Assembly (NCBI GenBank): GCA_937880845.1
Contig: CALFLL010000072.1
Span: 85,810 to 149,809, forward strand
Origin: an uncultured Drancourtella sp.
GTDB taxonomy: Bacteria; Bacillota; Clostridia; Lachnospirales; Lachnospiraceae
Direction: 5' to 3'
Length of the DNA: 64,000 nucleotides
The notes beneath the pieces are model-generated. The model did not search any database, was not told where the DNA came from, and saw only the letters and a list, made by a program, of their open reading frames with translations. Every line of letters begins with the position of its first letter. Position 1 is the stretch's first letter. A program made the translations under genes and the position numbers. Below are positions 17,927-27,230 of this stretch, in pieces.

Positions 17927-19210
17927 ATGTTTAAAGAGAACAATAATTTTGAAAAATTTGAATCAAAAGTTTGGCTGAGCAGTCCGACTATGCATGGTCC
18001 GGAAATTGAATATGTAAAAGAAGCGTATGAAACAAACTGGATGTCTACTGTTGGTAAAAATATCAATGAAGTAGAAAGAATGGCATGTGAGTATATCGGT
18101 TGCAAATATGCAGTTGCATTATCAGCAGGAACAGCCTCTCTGCATCTGGCAATGAAACTGGCAGGCATTGAAGCGTATGGTATGCCAAAGGTTGGGCATG
18201 GTGCATTAGAGGGAAAGAAAGTATTTTGCTCTGATATGACTTTTGATGCAACTGTAAACCCGGTAGTTTATGAAGGCGGAGAGCCGGTATTTATTGATAC
18301 AGAGTATGACACTTGGAACATGGATCCGGTTGCATTAGAAAAAGCATTTGAAATTTATCCGGATACAAAGGTTGTGGTTGTTGCCCATCTTTATGGAACT
18401 CCGGGTAAAGTAGATGAGTTAAATGCAGTTATTAAAAAGCATGGAGCTATTTTAGTAGAAGATGCAGCAGAATCTATGGGGGCTACATATAAAGGCGTGC
18501 AAACAGGTATGTTTGGAAAATATAACACCATTTCGTTTAACGGAAATAAGATCATTACCGGTAGTGCCGGTGGATGTTTCCTGACAGATGATGAAGAAGC
18601 GGCAAATAAGGTTCGTAAGTGGTCTACTCAGGCGAGAGAAAATGCTGCATGGTATCAGCATGAAGAACTGGGATACAACTATCGTATGAGTAATGTGGTT
18701 GCTGGTGTTGTTCGTGGACAGTTCCCTTACCTGAAAGAGCATATTGCGCAGAAGAAAGCAATTTTTGAGAGATATAAAGAGGGCTTAAAAGGGCTGCCGG
18801 TATCTATGAATCCAATGGATTTGGAAAATTCTGAACCAAATTACTGGTTGTCTTGTCTGATTATTGATAAGGAAGCAATGTGCAAACAGGTTCGTGGTGA
18901 GCAGGACGTGTGCTATGTAAAAGAAACAGGAAAGTCTTGCCCGACAGAAATTCTGGAAGCTATCTCGTCTATTAATGCAGAGGGACGTCCGATTTGGAAA
19001 CCGATGCATATGCAGCCGATTTATCGCTTAAATCCATTTGTTGTCAGAGATGGAAATGGACGTGCCAGATCAAATGCTTACATTGCTGGTGGTGTAGCTG
19101 ATGTAGGAATGGATATTTTTACAAGAGGACTATGCTTACCAAGTGACAATAAAATGACAGTAGAGCAGCAGGAGAGAATAATAAAAGTGATAAGAGCTTG
19201 CTTTATGTAA
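17927..19210 (+). CDS. PglE-like DegT-family sugar aminotransferase (set 2)
   Basis: 427 residues, slightly longer than the family norm because of an insert after KETGKSCPTEILE. Motifs: WLSSPTMHGPEIEYVKEA, NWMSTVGKNINEVE, ALSAGTASLHLAMKLAG, VEDAAESMGATY and the PLP lysine in SFNGNKIITGSAGG. PglE-like enzymes aminate UDP-4-keto-6-deoxy-GlcNAc; the dehydratase lies 43 bases upstream and the sugar transferase about 20 bases downstream. Together with the acetyltransferases this suggests a UDP-diamino-trideoxyhexose such as N,N'-diacetylbacillosamine. Confidence 0.92.
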   Translation: MFKENNNFEKFESKVWLSSPTMHGPEIEYVKEAYETNWMSTVGKNINEVERMACEYIGCKYAVALSAGTASLHLAMKLAGIEAYGMPKVGHGALEGKKVFCSDMTFDATVNPVVYEGGEPVFIDTEYDTWNMDPVALEKAFEIYPDTKVVVVAHLYGTPGKVDELNAVIKKHGAILVEDAAESMGATYKGVQTGMFGKYNTISFNGNKIITGSAGGCFLTDDEEAANKVRKWSTQARENAAWYQHEELGYNYRMSNVVAGVVRGQFPYLKEHIAQKKAIFERYKEGLKGLPVSMNPMDLENSEPNYWLSCLIIDKEAMCKQVRGEQDVCYVKETGKSCPTEILEAISSINAEGRPIWKPMHMQPIYRLNPFVVRDGNGRARSNAYIAGGVADVGMDIFTRGLCLPSDNKMTVEQQERIIKVIRACFM

Positions 19211-19229
19211 AAAAAGAGGAATGAAAACT

Positions 19230-19889
19230 ATGGAAAAGAAACACAAACCATATGGAATATATGAAAAATATGTCAAAAGAATTTTAGATATTATATGTTC
19301 ATTGATTGTAATTATCCTTTTTGGATGGCTATTTATTATAGTTGCATTTTTAGTGAGATTCAAATTAGGGAGTCCGATTATTTTTAAGCAACCTAGACCA
19401 GGAAAAAATGGTGAAATTTTTAATTTGTACAAATTCCGTACTATGACAGATGATAGAGATGAAAAAGGTGAATTGCTGCCGGATGCTCAACGTTTAACTC
19501 CTTTTGGAAGATGGCTAAGAAGTACGAGTTTAGATGAATTGCCAGAAGTTTTTTGTATACTGATTGGCACTATGAGTCTAATTGGACCAAGACCTTTGGC
19601 GGTAAAGTATTTACCTTATTACAATGAATATGAAATGCATCGTCATGATGTAAGACCGGGATTAACTGGATTGGCTCAAGTTAGTGGGAGAAATTTCGTT
19701 AATTGGGATGAAAGATTTGCGTATGATGTTAAATATGTAAATAAAATAACCTTTTGGAATGATTTGAAAATTATATTTTTAACTGTGAAAGCGGTCGTAA
19801 AAAGAACTGGAATTGAAGCCTGCGGTAGCTTTACATTGCAGGATTTTGATGAGTACAGGCAAAATCAGATAAAGCATGGAGAACAATAG
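19230..19889 (+). CDS. Initiating sugar-phosphate transferase, PglC/WcaJ family
   Basis: About 219 residues from ATG 19230 (AGAGGA about 10 bases upstream; ATG 19221 is too close to it). A membrane hairpin (residues 14-38) is followed by FKQPRPGKNGEIFNLYKFRT, LRSTSLDELPEVFCIL, MSLIGPRPLAVKYLPYY and DVRPGLTGLAQVSGRN. This intact enzyme adds the first sugar phosphate to undecaprenyl phosphate. It is the functional counterpart of the truncated gene at 14740. It overlaps the upstream part of the next ribosome binding site. Confidence 0.93.
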   Translation: MEKKHKPYGIYEKYVKRILDIICSLIVIILFGWLFIIVAFLVRFKLGSPIIFKQPRPGKNGEIFNLYKFRTMTDDRDEKGELLPDAQRLTPFGRWLRSTSLDELPEVFCILIGTMSLIGPRPLAVKYLPYYNEYEMHRHDVRPGLTGLAQVSGRNFVNWDERFAYDVKYVNKITFWNDLKIIFLTVKAVVKRTGIEACGSFTLQDFDEYRQNQIKHGEQ

Positions 19890-20116
19890 AATGGAAATAT
19901 TATATAGAGAAATAAAAGAAGAGGATATTTTAACTCAAAAAAAAGAAATACTTGAATTATTTAAGTTACTTTTTGAAGAGGATAAAAAAAGAGAAAAAAT
20001 ATCTGAAATGTATTATGAAAATATGTCTAAATTTTGCAAAGATGGAAGTGCGATATTATTAGGTGCTTTTTGCAAAAATGTATTAGTAGGTTTTCATTGG
20101 GCTTATGAAATAAATT

Positions 20117-20123
20117 GGGGGGG
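20117..20123 (+). repeat. Poly-G tract (7 G) in the acetyltransferase gene
   Basis: Seven G at the exact point where acetyltransferase homology changes frame. Insertion of one G restores the frame. Confidence 0.88.
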
Positions 20124-20355
20124 CAGAAACGGATACACAGTTATTTCATAGCTGTCAATGAATCTTATCAGAATATGTCTGTTGGAACTAAGCTCCAAAA
20201 AATGCTGGAAAAAATTGCTATATCAAGAGAGATATATATTATAGATACTAATTGTGAAAAAGAAAATAAACAATCATATAGATACCACTTAAAACAAGGT
20301 TTTGAGGTGGAAAGTTATCGAATGATAAAGAAATTGGAAGATAGAGGTGCAGAAA

Positions 20356-20879
20356 TGATAATACAGGGTGAAAAAGTAATTCTTAGGGCATTAGAAAAAA
20401 ATGATGCAGATTTATTACTTGATATTATAAATGATCCTGATACTGAAAATATGTTGGGTGGCAGTTCTTATCCTGTTTCATATGATATGCAATGCGAATG
20501 GATAGAAAATCAAAAAAATGATGATACAGTGTTTAGAACAATTATTGCATTAAACGATGAAAAGAAAACAGGAATAGGAACAATAATATTAAGTAATATT
20601 GATATGAAAAATGGAACTGCTGAAGTTCATGTTAAATTAGCGGTGGCAAATAACAGAGGCAAAGGATATGGTACTGATGCAGTGAATACTATTGTTAAGT
20701 ATGCTTTTAATGAAATGCGCTTGAACTGTATATATGCAGAAATTTTAGAATATAATCAACCATCAATAAAATTGTTTGAAAAATGTGGATTTAAAAAAGA
20801 AGGAACATTATGTTCGAGAATATATAAAGGGGGAAAGTATATCAATTTGATGTCTTTTTCTAAAGTAAAGGGGATTTGA
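20356..20879 (+). CDS. RimJ/RimL-like N-acetyltransferase domain, possibly translated on its own
   Basis: 174 residues from ATG 20356, which follows AGAGGTGCAGAA and may allow independent translation even when the upstream part is out of frame. GNAT features: residue 1-20 strand with EKVILRALEKNDADLLLDII, the VHVKLAVANNRGKGYGTDAV acetyl-CoA loop and the YNQPSIKLFEKCGFKKEGT C-terminal motif seen in aminosugar 4-N-acetyltransferases of the RimJ type. It is fused in frame to the second half of the preceding GNAT domain, so it may be only the C-terminal domain of a larger protein. Confidence 0.65.
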
Positions 20880-20883
20880 AATA

Positions 20884-21894
20884 GTGTTAGAAATCGGTAG
20901 TGAATTTTGGAAAGTTGATAATTCGACTAAAAAAAATCACTTGTTTCCAAGTGATACAAAATGGTTCCTTTCGGGGCAAAATGCACTTAATTTTATTATT
21001 GATGATATTAAAAGTAAGCATGATGTATCTTCTGTTGCGTTACCATCGTGGTGTTGTGATAGCATGATTATCCCTTTCATTATAAATGATTTTGACATAT
21101 CTTTTTATGACATAGAATTGAAAAATGGAAATTTGGTTCAAAAAATAGACAAAGAATGTGATGTTATTTTGGCTATGGATTATTTTGGCTATGAATCAAG
21201 TTATAATTTATCAAATTATAATGGCATTGTTATAAGAGATTTGACACATTCTATTTTTATAAAAGAATATAAAGATGCAACATATTATTTTGGAAGTCTA
21301 AGAAAGTGGACGGGTGTATATACGGGTGGATATGCTTGGAGTAATGAAAAATGGACAGATGAAATACCTGTCAGAGAAGTTGACCGGAAGTATGTAAGTT
21401 TGAGATGTCAAGCCATGAAGCAAAAGCGTGATTATATTGAAGGACTGACAAAATCAAAAGGGTATTTAGAAAAATATGAAGAAGCTGAAGATGTATTAGA
21501 TGAATGTAACTTAAAAGGTGTATATAATGCGGAAAGGGCAGATATATTAGCAGCTCAAACATTAGATATTGATAAAATCAAAAAAAAGAGAAGGGAAAAT
21601 GCGAAAGAACTCTTGAAATCAATATCAGATATTGCGCTTTTCCCTGAAATTTCTGATAATGATTGTCCTTTGTTTGTTCCAATCATTATTAAATGTCGGG
21701 ATGAACTGAAAAAAACGCTCATTGGTAAAGGAGTCTATTGTCCAGTGCATTGGCCAATATCAAAACATCATATATTGACGAATAGGACAAGAGAAATTTA
21801 TGAAAAAGAATTAAGCATCGTGTGCGATCAGCGATATTCAACTGAAGATATGAAAAAAATAAGCTGTTTAATTAAAGAATATATGAAAAAGTAG
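20884..21894 (+). CDS. DegT-like PLP aminotransferase of unknown sugar specificity
   Basis: 336 residues, GTG start after AAAGGGGATTTGAAATA. Divergent relative of the DegT fold: LSGQNALNFIIDDIK at the small-molecule pocket, LPSWCCDSMIIPFI, LAMDYFGYES, RDLTHSIF, and SLRKWTGVYTGGYAW, where the lysine should hold PLP. The C-terminal part CPVHWPISKHH resembles the substrate-binding end. Similar genes occur in capsule loci, but I cannot give a substrate. The region from here to 28.7 kb is markedly AT-rich compared with the flanks, which suggests horizontal acquisition of the serotype-specific core. Confidence 0.75.
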   Translation: MLEIGSEFWKVDNSTKKNHLFPSDTKWFLSGQNALNFIIDDIKSKHDVSSVALPSWCCDSMIIPFIINDFDISFYDIELKNGNLVQKIDKECDVILAMDYFGYESSYNLSNYNGIVIRDLTHSIFIKEYKDATYYFGSLRKWTGVYTGGYAWSNEKWTDEIPVREVDRKYVSLRCQAMKQKRDYIEGLTKSKGYLEKYEEAEDVLDECNLKGVYNAERADILAAQTLDIDKIKKKRRENAKELLKSISDIALFPEISDNDCPLFVPIIIKCRDELKKTLIGKGVYCPVHWPISKHHILTNRTREIYEKELSIVCDQRYSTEDMKKISCLIKEYMKK

Positions 21895-21906
21895 TTGAGG
21901 TTAAAA

Positions 21907-22893
21907 ATGAAGAAAGATATTTATTACAATGTATATTACGGAAAACTGTATGAAAATACCGAACATGGGAAACTTGAAACATTTGAAGTCGATTCTGAGT
22001 ATGGAAAAATTGAACATATTTTTATTAAAAGAGAAATTGAAATGAATACTGAAAGAAAATATTATGATATTGTAACTCCATATGGATATGGCGGTCCTAT
22101 TATCACAGAATGTAACGATAAAGAAAAATTATTGGCACAGTTTGAAAAGAACTTTACGGAATATTGTACTGAAAATAATATTGTGTCTGAATTTATTCGT
22201 TTTCATCCGATTTTTGAAAATGCGTTAGATTTTAAAGGAATCTATGATGTTGTATATTCAAGACATACTGTAGGTACTAATTTGAAGGATTATGATGATC
22301 CTGTTCAGGCTGAATTTTCAAAATCTTTGAGACGAGAGATTAGAAAAGCAGAAAAAAATGGTGTGACTGTAAGAACAATTTTAGAGCCAAAGGATTTGTC
22401 GGTCTTTAAAAAATTATATGAAGAAACGATGGATAGAAATGAAGCCGATGCATATTATTATTTCCCAGATAGTTATTACGAATATATAATTAAGTATTTA
22501 GGAAAATCAGTGCTTGAAATTCAATTGATTTATGAAAACGAAATTATTGCAAGTGAAATGTATTTTATAGAGGGCGATCTGATGCATGCACATTTACTGG
22601 GAAGTTCTCAGAAGATGTTAGATTTAGACGCAGGAGCCTTGCTTGAGGCAACAGCTGCACGCTGGGGACATGAGCATGGATACAGATACATACATCATGG
22701 TGGTGGAAGAACAAGTGCAGAAGATGATTCTTTATATACTTACAAAAAGAAATACGGGAAAAATACTGAATTTGATTTTTATGTTGGAAAGAAAATATGG
22801 GATAGAGAAAAGTATGATGAATTAGTTGCAAAGAGAGAAGGAGAGTTGAATCACAAAATAGATAGTGATTATTTCCCAAAATACAGAGCTTAA
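21907..22893 (+). CDS. FemAB/GNAT-like aminoacyl or acyl transferase
   Basis: 328 residues from ATG 21907. The pattern YDIVTPYGYGGPI, FIRFHPIFEN, SKSLRREIRKAEKNGV, FKKLYEETMDRN, HAHLLGSSQKM and a C-terminal YKKKYGKNTEFDFYVGKKIW is typical of FemAB-related GNAT proteins found in polysaccharide loci. Fem proteins use aminoacyl-tRNA to decorate peptidoglycan. In capsule loci the relatives may add an amino acid to an amino sugar. The activity here is unproven. Confidence 0.78.
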   Translation: MKKDIYYNVYYGKLYENTEHGKLETFEVDSEYGKIEHIFIKREIEMNTERKYYDIVTPYGYGGPIITECNDKEKLLAQFEKNFTEYCTENNIVSEFIRFHPIFENALDFKGIYDVVYSRHTVGTNLKDYDDPVQAEFSKSLRREIRKAEKNGVTVRTILEPKDLSVFKKLYEETMDRNEADAYYYFPDSYYEYIIKYLGKSVLEIQLIYENEIIASEMYFIEGDLMHAHLLGSSQKMLDLDAGALLEATAARWGHEHGYRYIHHGGGRTSAEDDSLYTYKKKYGKNTEFDFYVGKKIWDREKYDELVAKREGELNHKIDSDYFPKYRA

Positions 22894-22915
22894 ATAACAA
22901 TATCGGAGAAAAATT

Positions 22916-24100
22916 ATGAATATTTTATTTATATCAATGTCCTTGGAATTAGGATGTAAAGATTTATATTGTGATTTAATAGATAGCCTTTTAAAAAGAA
23001 ATCACAAAATAACGGTAGTACGAAGTTTACCCAATATTACAAATACAACTTTTCAACAACAAGAATCAGGACTTAGTGTATTAGATGTAAAGACAGGAGA
23101 TCCGTTCAGCCAGAATTTATTTAAAAAAGGTTTAAATCAGATAATGATTGGAACTTATTTAAAGCGGGCGATAAAAGAATATTTATCAAAAGAAAATTTC
23201 GACTTAATATTGTATGCAACGCCACCTGTTACCTTAGCAGGAGTAGTTAAATTTTGCAAAGAAAAATATCATGCAAAAACCTTTTTGATGTTAAAAGATA
23301 TTTTCCCGCAAAATGCCGTAGATTTAGGAATGATGAGCAAAACCGGTATAATATATAAATATTTTAGAAATCAAGAAAAGAAATACTATAAATATTCTGA
23401 TTATATTGGTTGTATGTCTCAGGCGAATTTGGAATATGTATTAAAGCATAATCCGGAGGTCAAAAAAGAAAAAATACATATTTTTCCGAACTCCATTGAA
23501 ATTGATTTTACAGGGAAAACGATATTTAACGAAGATAAAACAGTTTTTATGTTTGGAGGTAATCTCGGAAAGCCACAAAATATCTCTTTTTTGATTGATC
23601 TTTCTCGCAGGTTGAAAGGTTACTCTAAGGCAGAATTTATCATAGTTGGTGGAGGAACAGAACAGGGAAAAATAATAGAATATGTAACAAATGAAAAACC
23701 TGCAAATTTAAAGTTTAATAGGCGTCTTCCACAGGAGGAATATGAAAAGTTATTACAGACAGCAGATGTTGGATTAATTAGCTTAGATCCACGATTTACC
23801 ATTCCAAATGTTCCTTCAAGAATGCAGAGCTATATGAAATTGAAAAAGCCTATTTTGGCAATTACAGATATAGCAACAGATATTAAAGGTATGATACTTG
23901 ATAATGATTGTGGTTGGTGGTGTGATGCAAGAAATTTGAGTGATGCAGAAAAAATCATAAAGACAATCTGTGAAAATAAAGAAAATCAGAAGAAAAAAGG
24001 TTTAAATGGATTTGAATTTTTAAAAAGAGAATTTGATGTGGAATTGAATGCTGATAAAATAGAAGATTTTTATTATAATAGAAATGAGCGAAAAAACTAA
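22916..24100 (+). CDS. Glycosyltransferase, GT4 (WbuB-like)
   Basis: 394 residues. N-terminal acceptor domain (LFISMSLELGCKDLYCDLID, ATPPVTLAGVVKF, LKDIFPQNAVDLGMMSK) and C-terminal nucleotide-sugar domain (FMFGGNLGKPQNI, FIIVGGGTEQGKI, RRLPQEEYEKLLQTADVGL, PSRMQSYMKLKKPILA). The DIFPQNAVDLG segment is typical of WbuB, which transfers L-FucNAc. That fits the CapE/F/G genes downstream that would make UDP-L-FucNAc; the donor is therefore a reasoned guess. Confidence 0.88.
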   Translation: MNILFISMSLELGCKDLYCDLIDSLLKRNHKITVVRSLPNITNTTFQQQESGLSVLDVKTGDPFSQNLFKKGLNQIMIGTYLKRAIKEYLSKENFDLILYATPPVTLAGVVKFCKEKYHAKTFLMLKDIFPQNAVDLGMMSKTGIIYKYFRNQEKKYYKYSDYIGCMSQANLEYVLKHNPEVKKEKIHIFPNSIEIDFTGKTIFNEDKTVFMFGGNLGKPQNISFLIDLSRRLKGYSKAEFIIVGGGTEQGKIIEYVTNEKPANLKFNRRLPQEEYEKLLQTADVGLISLDPRFTIPNVPSRMQSYMKLKKPILAITDIATDIKGMILDNDCGWWCDARNLSDAEKIIKTICENKENQKKKGLNGFEFLKREFDVELNADKIEDFYYNRNERKN

Positions 24101-24191
24101 CAAGTAAACTAAGAAAAAATTACTAGCAGATGTTATATCTGTTATTGGTCTTTTGATTTTGATATAAGGATTATATGTTTATGGAGAACTT

Positions 24192-24842
24192 ATGGTAGAT
24201 TTAAAACGAATAATTGCTAAAGGAATTAGAATTATTTTTAATCCAGCAGCTTTAACAAATTGTCAAGTAGATAGCAAAGCAAAGATATGCTCAGGAACAC
24301 AAATGAATAATTCTAGCATAAAGAAGTATTCCTATTGCGGACATAATTGTTTTATTTTAGATTGTGAAATTGATGCATTTGTTTCTATTGCGGATAATTG
24401 CAGATTGGGTGGGGCAACTCATCCAATTGAGAGAGTATCTTCTTCACCAGTATTCCATGAGGGAAAAAATATTTTAAAAAAGAATTTCACAAACTTTGAT
24501 ATGGTTGAGGGAAAAGAGATAAAAATTCATTCAGATGTATGGATTGGTGCAGGAGTAATAATTTTGTCAGGAGTTACAATTGGAGTTGGATCAGTAATTG
24601 GTGCAGGAAGTGTCGTGACACATGATGTTCCACCATATGAGATTTGGGCTGGAAATCCAGCAAAAAAAATAAGGGACAGATTTCAACAAAACATAAAGAT
24701 TAAATTATTAGAGACAAAGTGGTGGGAGTGGGATGATGAGAAAATAACAAAATATTCATACTTGTTTGACAGGCCCTTAGATTTTGTGGAGATGGTTGAG
24801 GAGAATCGGAATGAAAATACTAATGATAACATCTGTTTATAA
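24192..24842 (+). CDS. Hexapeptide-repeat O-acetyltransferase, CatB/xenobiotic type
   Basis: 216 residues. Left-handed beta-helix with SIKKYSYCGHNCF, ADNCRLGGATHPIERVSSSP, HSDVWIGAGVIILSGVTIG, IGAGSVVTHDVPPYEIWAGN and PAKKIRDRF. The ATHP segment and VWIG motif place it with CatB-like polysaccharide O-acetyltransferases. It overlaps the next gene by 32 bases, which suggests coupled translation. The ATG follows GGAGAACTT. About 90 bases without a gene precede it. Confidence 0.88.
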   Translation: MVDLKRIIAKGIRIIFNPAALTNCQVDSKAKICSGTQMNNSSIKKYSYCGHNCFILDCEIDAFVSIADNCRLGGATHPIERVSSSPVFHEGKNILKKNFTNFDMVEGKEIKIHSDVWIGAGVIILSGVTIGVGSVIGAGSVVTHDVPPYEIWAGNPAKKIRDRFQQNIKIKLLETKWWEWDDEKITKYSYLFDRPLDFVEMVEENRNENTNDNICL

Positions 24843-26019
24843 AGATAAATCACTTGGAAATATTGATACATCTACTAATATTGTAAATTCATTTGTGAAA
24901 GAATGGATTAAACAAGGACACGAGGTATTAGTTATACATAACTCGCATTGCTATCCCAAAATAATTCACAAAATTCCCCGTAAAATTAAAAAAATTCTGG
25001 CTGGAAAAATGGGATTTGAGATTGCTGATTATGTAGCAGTTCAAGAAAAAAAATATTTTGATAATGGGGCAAAGATTTATAGATTGCCAATAAAAAAATA
25101 TATTCCACATACGCAACCGAGAGAAAGTGCAATAAAAAAACAAGTTAATAAGATTGTTTCTGTATTGAAAAAAGAAAAATTTGTGCCAGATGTGATAACG
25201 GGGCATTGGGCAAGTCCGCAGATGGAAATTATTTCAGAACTAAAATTAACATATCATTGCAGAACTGCAGTTGTTCTACATGGTACGGGATATGTTGAAT
25301 CATCCAAGTTCGATTCAAAGAAGTATTTGGAAAATATTGATGTATTAGGAGCAAGATCGCTATCCCAAGCTAGGCAGATTAAAGAAATGCTCCAATTAGA
25401 TAAACTGCCGTTTGTGTGTAACTCTGGTGTACCAGATGAGTATTTGAAAAATTATAGGCTCAATACAGAAAAATATAGAAATATTGAAACATGGAAAATT
25501 ACTTATGCTGGAAGACTTGTATCTTATAAAAATGTTGATGCAACTATAAAAGCATTATCAGAAATTAAGAGTGTAAATTGGGAGTTTAACATTGTAGGAG
25601 AAGGTGCTTCTCGTGCAGAACTGGAAGAGTTAGCGCAACAACTTAATTGTACAGATAAAATTCATTTTTGGGGACGTGTTTCTAGAGAGAAAGTTATGCA
25701 AATACTTGAAGATACACATATTTTTGTGATGATTAGTACAAATGAAGTATTTGGTTTGGTATACTTGGAAGCTATGGCTGCTAGTTGTTTGACCATTGCA
25801 TCTAAGGATGGTGGAGTAGATGGTATTATTATAAATAAAGATAACGGATTTCTTTGCCATGAGGCAGATAATAAGGAATTAAGACAAATTTTGGAAGATA
25901 TTATAAAATATGATAATAATAAATTAACACAAATTGTGAAACAAGGATATAAAACTGTTGAAGAGTATTCTGATTACAAGGTTGCAGAAAAATACTTGAG
26001 GGAAATATTTGAAAATTGA
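24811..26019 (+). CDS. Glycosyltransferase, GT4 family
   Basis: 402 residues from ATG 24811, which has GAGGAGA six bases upstream and gives the usual family start MKILMITSVYKDKSLG. The C-terminal domain shows TYAGRLVSYKNVDATIKAL, FNIVGEGASRAELEEL, HFWGRVSREKVMQIL and the EVFGLVYLEAMAASCLTIA motif with the EX7E glutamates. Donor and acceptor unknown. Cytoplasmic, acting on the lipid-linked capsule repeat. Confidence 0.9.
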   Translation: MKILMITSVYKDKSLGNIDTSTNIVNSFVKEWIKQGHEVLVIHNSHCYPKIIHKIPRKIKKILAGKMGFEIADYVAVQEKKYFDNGAKIYRLPIKKYIPHTQPRESAIKKQVNKIVSVLKKEKFVPDVITGHWASPQMEIISELKLTYHCRTAVVLHGTGYVESSKFDSKKYLENIDVLGARSLSQARQIKEMLQLDKLPFVCNSGVPDEYLKNYRLNTEKYRNIETWKITYAGRLVSYKNVDATIKALSEIKSVNWEFNIVGEGASRAELEELAQQLNCTDKIHFWGRVSREKVMQILEDTHIFVMISTNEVFGLVYLEAMAASCLTIASKDGGVDGIIINKDNGFLCHEADNKELRQILEDIIKYDNNKLTQIVKQGYKTVEEYSDYKVAEKYLREIFEN

Positions 26020-26038
26020 ACTGGAGGAAGTAAAGAAA

Positions 26039-27211
26039 ATGACAATTGAACAATTTGAGATTGTGAATAAGAAAAAAAATAGAGGATTTATATTCTTAGT
26101 TGCACTTGCATGTTTTTTTTCAAATATTTCCCAGCTCCCTTTTTTTGTTTCAACAGGTATGACTCAAAAATTGAATATGCCAATGTGGATTATATTACTA
26201 TTGTACATTTTTCTTAAAAAAAAGATTAGAGTGTTCTATAGTACATTTAAGATATTTTTTGCCATATGTAGTGTATTCGTATTAATATTATTGTCATCTA
26301 TTGTGACGAATAATTCATATTTCAATTCATCGGTATTACAAAGCTTAATTTTGTCGTTTTTTATTTATTGCCTAGGAACTTTTGTAGGAGACCAGTTTTC
26401 AGATAAAGATCTAAAAATCGTTTCTATGTCATATGTAATATCGGCAGCAACGGTAGCACTTTCGATATATGTAGAATATTTTTCTGTTGGATTTGATATT
26501 ACGTCACGTCAATATGCGTACGCATCAAAAAATTCAATATCGCAAATTATATTTACAGCTATTGTTATACTTATGTTTACCAATTTTGATAAATTTAGAA
26601 TTTTCAATTTGCTAAAAATAGTAGTCATAATTTTTGAACTAATTTTACTGATGCTTTTAAAATCAAGAGCTACGATTATTGGATTTGCAATATGTTTACT
26701 TTACATTATTTTAGGAAAGCAATTTAATCGTAAGATAAAATATTTATTAACGATAGTTGTGGTAATTGGCACATTAGCTTTACTTATGAATGAAAATTTA
26801 TTTGATATGTTTGTGGGTAATATAATGTTTGCAGGAAGAAACGCTTCAAGTTTAGATTCACTAACATCTGGAAGAGTTTCTATTGTATCAGAATTTCCAA
26901 CTTTAATAGAAGGGCATTGGTTGACTGGAATAGGTTCTTTGTATTTTGAATGCTTCCCTTTATCATGTATATTACAATTTGGCATTATTACAGGAAGCAT
27001 TATAATTGGAATAGCATATTTACCGATTATAAAAAGTTTAAAATTTGATAGAACAAATGTTTATTCTTCGATATTTGTTATTGTATGTGTGGGTTATGGA
27101 ATAAATAGCATATTTGAGGGATTAGCTCCTATAGGACCAGGTGTTAAATGCTATTATATATGGTTAATGTATGGCATATTATTTGCGCGTGGTATAGAAA
27201 AATATACTTAA
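26039..27211 (+). CDS. wzy: O-antigen/capsule polymerase, Wzy-like
   Basis: 390 residues from ATG 26039 (GGAGGAAG upstream), with about ten to eleven hydrophobic segments spread over the whole length and a longer loop near residues 255-310 (ASSLDSLTSGRVSI, IEGHWLTGIGSLYFE). Wzy proteins share little sequence but have this shape; the SGR plus GxG loop pattern is often found. It is the only candidate polymerase in the locus and lies just before the flippase. AT-rich, as usual for serotype-specific polymerases. Confidence 0.82.
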   Translation: MTIEQFEIVNKKKNRGFIFLVALACFFSNISQLPFFVSTGMTQKLNMPMWIILLLYIFLKKKIRVFYSTFKIFFAICSVFVLILLSSIVTNNSYFNSSVLQSLILSFFIYCLGTFVGDQFSDKDLKIVSMSYVISAATVALSIYVEYFSVGFDITSRQYAYASKNSISQIIFTAIVILMFTNFDKFRIFNLLKIVVIIFELILLMLLKSRATIIGFAICLLYIILGKQFNRKIKYLLTIVVVIGTLALLMNENLFDMFVGNIMFAGRNASSLDSLTSGRVSIVSEFPTLIEGHWLTGIGSLYFECFPLSCILQFGIITGSIIIGIAYLPIIKSLKFDRTNVYSSIFVIVCVGYGINSIFEGLAPIGPGVKCYYIWLMYGILFARGIEKYT

Positions 27212-27230
27212 TAAGTAAAAGGAAGTTCAA

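Larger units (their letters stand above)
19891..20879 (+). pseudogene. Two-domain GNAT acetyltransferase, frameshifted at a poly-G tract
   Basis: The first frame (ATG 19891) encodes an N-terminal GNAT part (LFEEDKKREKISEMYYE, AILLGAFCKNVLVGFHWAYE) and stops at 20151 just after seven G. A second frame overlapping it continues the same domain (IHSYFIAVNESYQNMSVGTKL, NKQSYRYHLKQGFEVESY). It then runs without a stop into a second, RimJ/RimL-like GNAT domain ending at 20879. Eight G would join both into one protein of about 330 residues. At seven the first domain is broken. Likely substrate is the amino sugar of set 2. Either phase variation in the OFF state or an assembly error. Confidence 0.85.

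Noticed and set aside
26210..26225. A and T homopolymers in the AT-rich glycan genes as further contingency tracts
   Set aside because: Runs of 7-9 A/T are frequent in this low-G+C DNA and none coincides with a frameshift; background is too high.
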